Assembly (NCBI GenBank): GCA_017390595.1
Contig: JAFPBC010000113.1
Coordinates: forward strand, 1 to 7,768
DNA from: Selenomonadales bacterium
GTDB taxonomy: Bacteria > Bacillota > Negativicutes > RGIG982
DNA length: 7,768 bases
Direction of reading: 5' to 3'
Under the pieces are notes generated by a model. It searched no databases. It had not been told where the DNA came from and saw nothing but the letters and a program-made list of their open reading frames with translations. The position numbers and the translations under genes were made by a program. Shown one piece after another: positions 1 to 5,825 of the stretch; position 1 is the stretch's first letter, and each line of letters begins with the position of its first letter.

Positions 1-1
1 A

Positions 2-355
2 ATCGAGAAATTGGAAGAAAAACAAGCACAGGTAGAAGCTGATCTTGCACGTGCACACGAACTGACGATCAAAGAATGGCATGATCTTTGTGATATCGTT
101 GAAGAGGTAGCACTCAACAACAAACAGAGTGAGCAGTATAAAAAGCTGATGAACTTGCTGCGTGCGAAAAAAGACGAAGGACATCTGCACGATGGTGAAG
201 CAGACAGAGCGAAAAAGCTCTATGAGACGATCTTCACACAGAGCCTTGCTACAATGAAAAAACGCTACGAAAAAGAAAAAACAGCTCGAGAAGAGATCAA
301 AGCAGATATTGATAAAAACTTGGGCAAACTGAAATCGAAAAAACGCAAAAAATAA
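2..355 (+). CDS. C-terminal part of a charged coiled-coil protein of unknown function (5' end outside window)
   Basis: I do not recognise this protein. The frame is open from base 2 to the TAA at 353-355, giving about 117 residues. A TTG at 11-13 could be read as a start, but no Shine-Dalgarno precedes it and the frame stays open to the window edge, so I treat it as the end of a longer gene. The visible part is almost entirely helical in character. It is very rich in Lys, Glu, Asp and Ala, with heptad-like stretches such as LEEKQAQVEADLARAHEL and AKKLYETIFTQSLATMKKRY, and it ends in a strongly basic tail (KLKSKKRKK). There are no cysteines after the edge, no signal peptide and no membrane segment in this part. 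The basic tail could bind nucleic acid or an acidic partner, but that is only inference. A perfect terminator follows 7 bases after the stop, so it is the last gene of its transcript. Confidence 0.7.
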   Translation: MEKLEEKQAQVEADLARAHELTIKEWHDLCDIVEEVALNNKQSEQYKKLMNLLRAKKDEGHLHDGEADRAKKLYETIFTQSLATMKKRYEKEKTAREEIKADIDKNLGKLKSKKRKK

Positions 356-362
356 TAAAAAA

Positions 363-398
363 ACTCCTCTGCAGATGTGTGCAGAGGAGTCTTTTTTT
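363..398 (+). terminator. Rho-independent terminator after the coiled-coil gene
   Basis: A perfect 11-bp stem (ACTCCTCTGCA at 363-373, TGCAGAGGAGT at 380-390) encloses a 6-base loop GATGTG and is followed by CTTTTTTT. A run of seven A's ends at 363, so the element could also stop transcription arriving on the minus strand. Confidence 0.93.
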
Positions 399-517
399 GT
401 ATTGCAACAAAACGATATACAGCGACAGACGGCGATATAAGTATCATGTGAGGAATGTATATTGTAATATAAAAAACATAGAGCGATCCTCCATGTTTAT
501 CTATATATCTTTTAAGA

Positions 518-543
518 GAACTGCTCCGTTAAGGAGGCAGTTC
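518..543. other. GC-rich hairpin (possible weak terminator of the minus-strand small ORF)
   Basis: GAACTGC-TCC (518-527) pairs with GGA-G-GCAGTTC (533-543), leaving a single-base bulge and a GTTAA loop. Read on the minus strand it lies about 65 bases after the stop of the 42-codon ORF at 608-736. The tail is TCTTAAAAG rather than a clean U-run, so it is at best a weak terminator. It could equally be an mRNA 3' structure or part of an unannotated small RNA. Confidence 0.4.
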
Positions 544-562
544 GGGGATACTCATACATTGC

Positions 563-579
563 CTGGTAGGTGGTACCAG
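563..579. other. Small hairpin CTGGTA-ggtgg-TACCAG
   Basis: A perfect 6-bp stem with a 5-base loop, lying between the small ORF stop at 608 and the larger hairpin at 518-543. Nothing in the sequence assigns it a function. Confidence 0.35.
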
Positions 580-607
580 ATCGTTGCTTCGTATGCTGCC
601 ATGACGG

Positions 608-736
608 TCAGCGTGTAGGAGCTGCGTGTTCGTTCGTTTCGTTTAACACGCATTCAACGATGTCTTTTACCTCCTCCATAGTCTCGCAGAGATCGATGAG
701 TTGTAATACTGAGCGTAATAATCCATAATCCTGCAT
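608..736 (-). CDS. Small hypothetical protein, 42 aa
   Basis: This short minus-strand frame starts at ATG (complement of 734-736) and stops at TGA (608-610). It is preceded by AGGAGAGG with a 5-base gap, a ribosome binding site as good as those of the confirmed genes here. The predicted peptide begins MQDYGLLRSVLQLIDLC and continues as an acidic amphipathic helix (ETMEEVKDIVECVL) before a polar end (NETNEHAAPTR). It has two cysteines (C17, C29) and no obvious membrane segment or signal peptide. I do not recognise a family. It lies alone, facing away from the DUF815 gene terminator at 892-924, with an AT-rich tract upstream that holds a TATAAT box. An 8-bp inverted repeat (TGCGTGTT 623-630, AACACGCA 645-652) falls in its last codons. 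The case rests on the ribosome binding site and the sensible helical composition. It could still be chance. Confidence 0.5.
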   Translation of the reverse strand: MQDYGLLRSVLQLIDLCETMEEVKDIVECVLNETNEHAAPTR

Positions 737-891
737 ACATTCCTCTCCTGTCTTTTATAGAATGGATCTTACAGTCTTATTATAACAAATGAGTGATTTG
801 ACTTATAGTATTATAATGAAAAAAATTATCTTTTTTATATTTCTGATCGAACAAAGATCATAGGCAGATAAGAAAATGTAATGACACAGAT
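737..891. other. AT-rich intergenic region upstream of the small ORF
   Basis: The tract from about 775 to 850 is far more AT-rich than the flanking genes. Read on the minus strand it contains two TATAAT boxes (complements of 779-784 and 810-815). A short inverted repeat TGATC-gaacaaa-GATCA spans about 844-860. No open frame with a start signal was seen other than the small ORF downstream at 608-736. Confidence 0.45.
779..784 (-). promoter_or_regulatory. Candidate -10 box for the 42-aa ORF
   Basis: The minus strand reads GTTATAATAAG here, with a perfect TATAAT. It lies about 43 bases before the ATG at 736, leaving room for the leader and the AGGAGAGG ribosome binding site. No good TTGACA-like -35 is found 16-18 bases upstream, so this is weak and based on the -10 alone. 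Confidence 0.3.
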
Positions 892-924
892 AAAAGAGCC
901 TCATCCCAGGGTAGGGTGAGGCTC
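892..924 (-). terminator. Rho-independent terminator of the DUF815 ATPase gene
   Basis: On the minus strand, GAGCCTCACCC pairs with GGG(A)TGAGGCTC, giving 11 base pairs with one bulged base and a 6-base loop, followed by TTTTA. It begins about 20 bases after the stop codon of the ATPase gene. Confidence 0.85.
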
Positions 925-944
925 GATGTATGTAGGGATCTGTA

Positions 945-2180
945 TTAGTGGCGCGCGCCGAGCAGGTAGGTGATGAGCTGTTGTGCTGTACGACCGCTTC
1001 TGCCGGAGTGCGTCATCTCCCATTTGATGGCTTCTGCACGCAGTTCTTCGCTCGTCATGTCGAGATCGTTGATCTCTGCGAGATGTTCGAGGATTGCAAG
1101 ATATTCTTTCTGATTCGGTGCTGTGTAGCTGATGGTGATACCGAATCGGTCGGAGAGGGATATCTTTTCGTTGATGGTATCCATGCGGTGGATGTCTTGA
1201 CCGTCGCCGACTTTATCGTCCCAGCGTTCTTTGATGAGATGACGACGATTCGATGTTGCGTAGATGAGGACGTTCGGCGGAGCGGCTTCGATACCGCCGT
1301 CGATAGCCGATTTGAGCGATTTGTATTCGACTTCATGTTCTTCGAACGATAAGTCATCGAGGAAGATGATGAATTTTTTGCTTTGATAACTGCGAAGCTC
1401 TGCCATGATACTGCCGAGGTCGGTGAGCTGGTTTTTCGATATTTGTACCATACGCAGACCTGCGCGGAAGTAGCGGTTGATCATTGCTTTTACGGACGAG
1501 GATTTGCCTGTACCGCGCGAACCGACCAAGAGGGCATGGTTAGACGGCAGTCCCTGAATGAAGGCCTCTGTATTGGCGATGAGAAGGGCTTTTTGGCGTT
1601 CATAGCCGATGATGTTGTCGATGGAGATCGGATCAAAATGCTCGATACCGATGAGACCGACGCCTTTTTGGTAGCGGAATCCGCGATAACGGCTGATCTT
1701 ACCGCTGCCGTATTGATGATAGAAGGCAAGGAGACGGCAAGAGAGAGCCGCGACAGGATCGTCTGCTTCGAGTGCTTCGGCTGCCGCGTGCGACAGCTGT
1801 AAGAACGATTCGGGGAGCGTCGGATTGGATGGCGTGTAGTCTGTAAGGAAGTCATATTCTGTCTGCGGTGTGCCTGCTTTTAAGAGAAAATCGGCAATCA
1901 GCGTCATATCATGTTGGAATGCTGCCGCAAGACCGGGTGCAAGGATCGGTGCTGTGCTTTGTTCTAAGGCAGTCGTGACGAGGTTGCTGTCTTGCAATAA
2001 TTGATAGATGAAGTAATTGCAAAACAGATTGCCGCCGATACCGAATTTTTCGGCTGCTGCGATCAGTTCTGCCGAGAGAGCAGGCGAGAGTACGCCCGGT
2101 GCATCGACTTGAGCGGCGATGATGGGATCTGCAAGTAAGTTTCTATAAATTAACAGATTAGCAAGTGTTGGTTGAGTCAT
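945..2180 (-). CDS. DUF815 family AAA+ ATP-binding protein
   Basis: A 411-residue predicted ATPase of the DUF815 (COG2607) family, recognised by its C-terminal AAA+ module from about residue 180. In order: DNIIGYERQKALLIANTEAF (188-207); Walker A GSRGTGKSS (220-228); Walker B FIIFLDD followed by LSFEE (270-281); the sensor-1 signature LIYATSNRRHL (305-315); a probable arginine finger in LSDRFG (342-347); and a sensor-2-like HSGRSGRTAQQ (391-401). All key residues are intact. The N-terminal 180 residues are helical and less conserved. The family is widespread in bacteria but its role is not established; it is thought to be a cytosolic ATPase. I chose the ATG at 2178-2180 because GGAGG lies 8 bases before it. 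An in-frame extension back to 2390 would overlap the divergent gene at 2312-2497 and reads like non-coding sequence. It stands alone with its own terminator. Confidence 0.93.
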   Translation of the reverse strand: MTQPTLANLLIYRNLLADPIIAAQVDAPGVLSPALSAELIAAAEKFGIGGNLFCNYFIYQLLQDSNLVTTALEQSTAPILAPGLAAAFQHDMTLIADFLLKAGTPQTEYDFLTDYTPSNPTLPESFLQLSHAAAEALEADDPVAALSCRLLAFYHQYGSGKISRYRGFRYQKGVGLIGIEHFDPISIDNIIGYERQKALLIANTEAFIQGLPSNHALLVGSRGTGKSSSVKAMINRYFRAGLRMVQISKNQLTDLGSIMAELRSYQSKKFIIFLDDLSFEEHEVEYKSLKSAIDGGIEAAPPNVLIYATSNRRHLIKERWDDKVGDGQDIHRMDTINEKISLSDRFGITISYTAPNQKEYLAILEHLAEINDLDMTSEELRAEAIKWEMTHSGRSGRTAQQLITYLLGARH

Positions 2181-2311
2181 ACTATATACCTCCAGTTCTC
2201 CTTTAAGTATACATTCTGTCCAATATAAAGTAAATTGAAAGTTGCATTTTTGTGAGGCGGAGGCGAGATTATTTTGTTTGAGTGGATATACTATCATCGG
2301 AGGTGGCGAAT

Positions 2312-2497
2312 ATGAAAAAATCAGACGGCAGAAGCACGCTTGAGGAGATCCTCGTAGAGAAACAGGAATTGATCCGTGATTATCAGACAAGAGCAGAGCA
2401 TATCGATGATGAGAATGTACATCGTATGCTCAGACATTTTGCCGAAGCAGAAGCTGAACATGCGGTAGCGATCAAGGAAGCGTTGCGTTCGATGTAA
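2312..2497 (+). CDS. Ferritin/rubrerythrin-like helical mini-protein, 61 aa
   Basis: The frame starts at ATG 2312 behind CGGAGGTGG with good spacing; an upstream in-frame GTG at 2282 has no ribosome binding site. The protein looks like one helical hairpin, that is half of a ferritin-like four-helix bundle. Helix 1 covers about residues 8-30 (TLEEILVEKQELIRDYQTRAE), followed by a turn at HIDDEN, and helix 2 covers about 35-59. Helix 2 carries FAEAEAEHA, which contains an E-x-x-H metal-ligand pattern (E47, H50), with helix-1 acidic residues E12, E16, E19 and E29 as possible partners. Half-size ferritin-like proteins are known to dimerise to build a di-iron site, so metal binding is plausible but inferred. 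It is transcribed divergently from the DUF815 gene and is monocistronic, ending at the terminator at 2505-2534. It could instead be a purely structural helical protein. Confidence 0.82.
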   Translation: MKKSDGRSTLEEILVEKQELIRDYQTRAEHIDDENVHRMLRHFAEAEAEHAVAIKEALRSM

Positions 2498-2504
2498 GAG
2501 AAGA

Positions 2505-2534
2505 GGGACATCTCGCTGTGAGATGTCCCTTTTT
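2505..2534 (+). terminator. Rho-independent terminator of the 61-aa gene
   Basis: A perfect 10-bp stem GGGACATCTC (2505-2514) and GAGATGTCCC (2520-2529), loop GCTGT, followed by TTTTT. It starts 7 bases after the stop codon. Confidence 0.93.
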
Positions 2535-2563
2535 GATAAGCCTTCTTATAGATGATATAAAAG

Positions 2564-2589
2564 AAAAAAGACCCGAATGGGTCTTTTTT
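2564..2589 (-). terminator. Terminator of the lut operon, symmetric enough to act on both strands
   Basis: AAAAAAGACCC (2564-2574) and GGGTCTTTTTT (2579-2589) flank a 4-base loop. On the minus strand it follows the fused lut gene by about 22 bases and ends in a six-T run. A second small hairpin, TAGCC-ttaag-GGCTA at 2597-2611, lies between the stop codon and this terminator. Confidence 0.85.
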
Positions 2590-2611
2590 CAAATGTTAGC
2601 CTTAAGGGCTA

Positions 2612-4783
2612 TTATTTCAAGTTTTCTGCGAGGATATCAGCAACGTGTTTAACTTTGATGCCTTGAGCCTGTTTGTCAAGACCGCCGCCGATCTGCATCA
2701 TACATGCCGGGCAAGCTACTGCAACAGTCGTTGCGCCGCTTTCCTGGATGTTTTTGATTTTGTCTTTGAGGATAGGCATGGAGAGTTCAACGTATTTAAC
2801 ACCGAACGCACCGGCCATACCGCAGCATTTATCGCAGTTGTGCATTTCCACGAATTCGTAGCCAGGAGCTGCTTCGAGGAGTTTACGCGGCTGTTCATGA
2901 ACGCCGAGACCACGACGCATATGGCAGGAATCATGGTAAGTTACTTTTTCGTTGCCTTTAGTCGGGTTGAGGCGACCGAGTTTTTCGTAGTCAGCTGCTA
3001 CGAAGCTCGTGAATTCACGTACTTTGTGAGCGATTTTTTCTACGCGATCTTTCCATTTCGGATCGTCAGCGAAGAGCTCAACGTACGTTTTGTGCCACGT
3101 TTCCGTACAAGTCGGGCAAGTGGAGATGATATAATCCGGTTTAGCTTCTTCGAATGCTTCGATGTTGCGGATAGCAACGTTTTTAGCAGTTTCTCTGTCG
3201 CCCATACCGATGATCGGTTTACCACAGCAGCTCTGATCTTCAGGGAATACTACTTCGTAGCCGAGGTCTTGCAATACTTTGATCGCGTTTTCACCCGTGT
3301 CAGGGAATACGAAGTCAGTGTTACAACCGCTGAAGAATGCAATGCGTTTTTTCGCATTCGGTTTGTTTTTCTTAACGAGGTTAGCCATGCGGTCACGAAG
3401 CGGAGTTTCAGCAACTGCCGGCAAGCTGCGGTCTTTGGAGAGACCGGCGAAGAAGAGCGGCAAGTGACGGATCATTTTACCGGACGTGAACGGTTTCTGT
3501 GCGAGCGAAGCTGCACGGAGGAGCGTATGGAATACTTTACGGCTCGAGAGAACGTTTTCGAAGACAGCGCTGACCATGAACGGCAAGCCTTTCTGTTTAA
3601 CGTTACGAGCGCGGAGTTCGTCGATGAGGTCAGGAATAGCCATTTTACCCGGGCAGATCTCAACGCATTTACGGCAACCGATACAGAGTTCGTTGATTTT
3701 TTCGAAGTCGCCCATGCTGTGGAGAAGAGCAGTGAGGATCGCACCTACACCACCTGCGTAGATGTGACCGTATACGTGACCACCTACGAGCGTGTAAACC
3801 GGACATACGTTGAGGCAGGATGCGCAACGTACGCAGTGGTATACTTCTTTGAGAACCGGGTCTTTAGCAGCTTCCAAACGACCGTTGTCGAGGAGGATTA
3901 CGTGGCATACGCGATCTTCTTCAACCCACTGACCGTCTTTTTTGTGGATGATCGGCGTAGCACCGTCAACCATCGTCATATAGCTTGTCATTCTCTGGCC
4001 CGTGCCGTTACGCGGCAAGAGACGGAGGATCTTAGCAGCATCTTGCGTGTTGCGGATAAGTTTTTCGTAACCGATAACAACAACGTGAACGCGCGGCATA
4101 GTCGTTGCCAAACGAGCGTTACCTTCGTTCGTTACGAGACCGATAGCACCGTTTTCGGCGATACCGAAGTTAGCACCCGTAATACCCATGTCAGCTTCGA
4201 TGAACTCGCTGCGGAGGTTTTTACGAGCAGTCTGGATCATGTCATAGATGACCGGTTCGATTTTGCGACCGAGTTCTTTGGAGAAGTACTCAGCGCACTG
4301 TTCTTTGCTCAAGTGGATAGCCGGCATAACCATGTGGCTCGGTTTGTGACCGGCGATGGAGATGATCCATTCACCCATGTCAGTTTCCATTACATGGTAG
4401 CCTTCTTCTTTAAGATATTCATTCAAATGAATTTCTTCAGTAGCCATCGATTTGGATTTGATGATGCGTTTAACGTTGTTCTCTTTACATACTTTGTTCA
4501 AGTATTCTTTGAGAGCAGCGCCGTCTTTTGCGCGGTAGAAGTGAGCACCGCGAGCTTTAACGGAAGCTTCGAATTTGTCAGCGATCTCTTCGAGATGCTC
4601 AACAACATCAACTTTCATAGCTTTGAAAGAGTTGCGGAGACCGTCAACGTCTTCTACGTTTTCGTATGCTTTCAAACGAGCGACCGGGTACTGTTCAGCG
4701 AAGCGAGCAAGCGCGCCGCGGAGTACGGGGTCGTTCAATTTGGTATCGATTTCTTTTCTGATATTGCGATTGTTTTCAGCCAT
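2612..4783 (-). CDS. Fused LutB-LutA-type lactate utilisation iron-sulfur protein
   Basis: A 723-residue cytosolic protein that joins the LutB/LldF and LutA/LldE subunits of the LutABC-type lactate oxidation system, which converts L-lactate to pyruvate. Residues about 70-300 form a LUD domain, with the signature GITGANFGIAENGAIGL at 200-216. Next are two 4Fe-4S ferredoxin motifs: C317, C320, C323, C327-P and C367, C370, C373, C377-P. From about 480 come two CCG (cysteine-rich) domains. The first has C487, CCG at 519-521 and CPTC at 556-559. The second has C620, CCG at 653-655 and CPAC at 691-694. All ligand cysteines are present. The length is about the sum of a separate LutB and LutA. The start ATG overlaps the stop of the upstream lutC-like gene as TAATG, and GGAGG inside that gene serves as ribosome binding site, which implies translational coupling. 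The true substrate (L-lactate, D-lactate or another 2-hydroxyacid) and the electron acceptor cannot be read from sequence. Confidence 0.93.
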   Translation of the reverse strand: MAENNRNIRKEIDTKLNDPVLRGALARFAEQYPVARLKAYENVEDVDGLRNSFKAMKVDVVEHLEEIADKFEASVKARGAHFYRAKDGAALKEYLNKVCKENNVKRIIKSKSMATEEIHLNEYLKEEGYHVMETDMGEWIISIAGHKPSHMVMPAIHLSKEQCAEYFSKELGRKIEPVIYDMIQTARKNLRSEFIEADMGITGANFGIAENGAIGLVTNEGNARLATTMPRVHVVVIGYEKLIRNTQDAAKILRLLPRNGTGQRMTSYMTMVDGATPIIHKKDGQWVEEDRVCHVILLDNGRLEAAKDPVLKEVYHCVRCASCLNVCPVYTLVGGHVYGHIYAGGVGAILTALLHSMGDFEKINELCIGCRKCVEICPGKMAIPDLIDELRARNVKQKGLPFMVSAVFENVLSSRKVFHTLLRAASLAQKPFTSGKMIRHLPLFFAGLSKDRSLPAVAETPLRDRMANLVKKNKPNAKKRIAFFSGCNTDFVFPDTGENAIKVLQDLGYEVVFPEDQSCCGKPIIGMGDRETAKNVAIRNIEAFEEAKPDYIISTCPTCTETWHKTYVELFADDPKWKDRVEKIAHKVREFTSFVAADYEKLGRLNPTKGNEKVTYHDSCHMRRGLGVHEQPRKLLEAAPGYEFVEMHNCDKCCGMAGAFGVKYVELSMPILKDKIKNIQESGATTVAVACPACMMQIGGGLDKQAQGIKVKHVADILAENLK

Positions 4784-5400
4784 TATGCAGCACCTCCGTT
4801 AGTTTCATCGATTGCGATGATGACGAAACGGCCAGGACCATGAACACCGATCGTCAATACGCGTTCGATGTCAGCTGTACGGCTCGGACCAGTAATGAAG
4901 CCCATGTGACCGCTTGTGAATACCGGCGAGATAATTTTGAATGCATCTTCAACCGTGTTTACGCCATGGTTTTTGTTAAGGAAAACGATGTGCATTTCCG
5001 GAAGCATGCTCGTTACACGTGCTTCGAAGGATTTCGTATCAACGCATACGCTACCCGTTTCTGCAATGTGGAATTCTGCACAGCTGATACCAACATGAGA
5101 CTGCTCTGCATGTTCAGCGATCTCGAATTTATCCGTGTGGAGAGTTACGCCTTCCAAACCGGAGATCGTTTCGTAGATTTTTGCAACTTCTGCATTTTCT
5201 TCATGGCCAACACCGCAAATTTTCGTTGCTTTTTGTTCTGCAATGAGTTCAAGAACTTTTGCCTGAGCTTCTGCCCAGCTGTTCACTTCGTGAATTTCAG
5301 CTGCAGCATTCGTAGCATTCTGTTTGAATTCATTCCAGTACTTCGCACTAACTAAGTCCGAAGTAAAGGTAGCTGCCCAATTAGTACATACTTTTTTCAT
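4783..5400 (-). CDS. lutC: LutC/LldG-type LUD domain lactate utilisation protein
   Basis: A 205-residue LUD-domain (formerly DUF162) protein of the LutC/LldG/YkgG type, the small subunit-like partner of the LutABC lactate oxidation system. The family signatures are GISCAEFHIAETGSVCVDT at 104-122, the segment TGPSRTADIE at 170-179 and GVHGPG at 185-190. It has no iron-sulfur motif, as expected for LutC. The size fits the family (about 200-240 residues). The start ATG at 5400 follows GAGGGAG at a good distance. It is the first gene of a two-gene operon, followed with a 1-base overlap by the fused LutB-LutA gene. This order, C before BA, differs from the A-B-C order of Bacillus subtilis. A candidate promoter and repeated sites lie directly upstream (5436-5533). 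Confidence 0.92.
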   Translation of the reverse strand: MKKVCTNWAATFTSDLVSAKYWNEFKQNATNAAAEIHEVNSWAEAQAKVLELIAEQKATKICGVGHEENAEVAKIYETISGLEGVTLHTDKFEIAEHAEQSHVGISCAEFHIAETGSVCVDTKSFEARVTSMLPEMHIVFLNKNHGVNTVEDAFKIISPVFTSGHMGFITGPSRTADIERVLTIGVHGPGRFVIIAIDETNGGAA

Positions 5401-5435
5401 TCTGACACTCCCTCGTATTATGAAATAGTGAGATT

Positions 5436-5441
5436 ATTATA
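5436..5441 (-). promoter_or_regulatory. Candidate -10 box for the lutC operon
   Basis: The minus strand reads TCGTATAATAATC, a perfect TATAAT placed 35 bases before the lutC start codon. At the expected -35 position (about 5459-5464) the minus strand reads CGGCGA, unlike TTGACA. If this is the real promoter it would probably need an activator. The repeats just upstream at 5473-5533 are reasonable candidates for such a site. Confidence 0.45.
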
Positions 5442-5472
5442 CGACATAAAAGCTTTATTCGCCGCGACTGGG

Positions 5473-5492
5473 AAAATTCCTTCAAGAATTTT
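5473..5492. promoter_or_regulatory. Inverted repeat upstream of lutC, operator-like
   Basis: AAAATTC (5473-5479) and GAATTTT (5486-5492) form a perfect 7-6-7 inverted repeat around CTTCAA. It lies some 32-51 bases upstream of the candidate -10 box of lutC, where an activator site would be expected. No GC-rich stem followed by a U-run is present on either strand, so it is more likely a DNA-binding site than a terminator. The regulator is unknown. Confidence 0.4.
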
Positions 5493-5496
5493 TTAT

Positions 5497-5533
5497 AATC
5501 CTACAAAAAATTTTTCAAAATCCTACAAAAAAT
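5497..5533. repeat. Two 15-bp direct repeats spaced 22 bp, upstream of lutC
   Basis: AATCCTACAAAAAAT occurs at 5497-5511 and again, identically, at 5519-5533, so the period is exactly 22 bp, about two helical turns. A looser match (11 of 15) starts at 5476, 21 bp before the first copy. The array fills the gap between the stop of the 90-aa gene (5536) and the lutC promoter region. Same-face tandem sites are typical of transcription-factor binding, but A-tract composition alone could also produce it. Confidence 0.6.
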
Positions 5534-5535
5534 CG

Positions 5536-5808
5536 TCATTCTTTGATGCGCTCAGCGATCTTGGCTTCTACGAGTTCTTCGATCTGCTGTTCGAGGCGTT
5601 CGTTGTAGAGGACCATGAAGTCTTTGAACGCGGCGAGTGCAACAGTCGTGCCGATCGCGCCCATTACCTTAGATATCATTTCGATCACATCGTCACCGCA
5701 GTCGGATGCGCGTCCTACACCTTGAAGACAACGCTCGATCGTCTCGGGATTGTTTTGGTACCAGTCATCGAAGATCTGTTCTATCTCTTGTCTCGTCATA
5801 CCTATCAT
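5536..5808 (-). CDS. Hypothetical protein, 90 aa
   Basis: I do not recognise this protein. It starts at ATG 5808 behind GGGAGG with about 8 bases spacing; an in-frame ATG three codons later is possible but worse placed. The N-terminus (MTRQEIEQIFDDWYQNNPETIERCLQG) is acidic and helical. C27 and C37 flank a short glycine-containing turn. Residues about 43-64 (MISKVMGAIGTTVALAAFKDF) are hydrophobic but probably too short and interrupted for a sure membrane helix. The C-terminal 25 residues (NERLEQQIEELVEAKIAERI) look like a coiled coil, suggesting oligomerisation. It sits between the ilvB terminator and the lutC operon in the same direction. No clear terminator separates it from lutC, so read-through into the lut operon is possible. 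The complete frame, strong ribosome binding site and balanced composition argue for a real gene. Confidence 0.75.
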   Translation of the reverse strand: MIGMTRQEIEQIFDDWYQNNPETIERCLQGVGRASDCGDDVIEMISKVMGAIGTTVALAAFKDFMVLYNERLEQQIEELVEAKIAERIKE

Positions 5809-5825
5809 TTTCGGTTCCTCCCTTT

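Larger units (their letters stand above)
399..607. other. Intergenic stretch with hairpins, no convincing gene
   Basis: Open frames here are short and lack good start signals. Two hairpins are visible and are listed separately (518-543 and 563-579). The segment GGTAGGTGGTACCAG at 565-579 superficially resembles a T-box motif, but no aminoacyl-tRNA synthetase or amino acid gene follows on the plus strand. No tRNA fold and no promoter-quality pair of boxes was found. Confidence 0.5.

Noticed and set aside
563..583. T-box-like motif (GGTAGGTGGTACCAG)
   Set aside because: There is no specifier stem, no following antiterminator/terminator pair and no downstream aminoacyl-tRNA synthetase or amino acid gene on the plus strand. 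The similarity is to the short core only.
608..610. Possible pseudogene: the frame of the 42-codon ORF stays open for about 31 further codons after its TGA
   Set aside because: The downstream translation has no recognisable motif and a run of this length without a stop is expected by chance. The ORF is better read as a complete short gene.
379..618. 79-codon plus-strand open frame
   Set aside because: It begins inside the terminator hairpin, has no ribosome binding site, and its translation is low-complexity and basic with no family resemblance.
799..816. TTGACT...TATAAT promoter on the plus strand
   Set aside because: The two boxes are only 8 bases apart instead of 16-18, and no gene follows on the plus strand before 2312.
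2287..2292. TATACT box as promoter of the 61-aa gene
   Set aside because: It lies too close to the ribosome binding site at about 2299-2305, so the transcript would begin at or inside it, and no matching -35 is present.
2181..2390. Extended 481-residue version of the DUF815 protein
   Set aside because: The extra 70 residues lack protein-like composition, overlap the divergent 61-aa gene and have no ribosome binding site, whereas the ATG at 2180 has GGAGG at good spacing.
2645..4843. A 732-codon open frame on the plus strand antisense to the whole fused lut gene
   Set aside because: It is in exact codon register with the sense gene, so it stays open simply because the sense gene avoids TTA, CTA and TCA codons. 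Its composition is rich in F, V, R and T, it has no plausible ribosome binding site, and the sense strand has clear conserved motifs.
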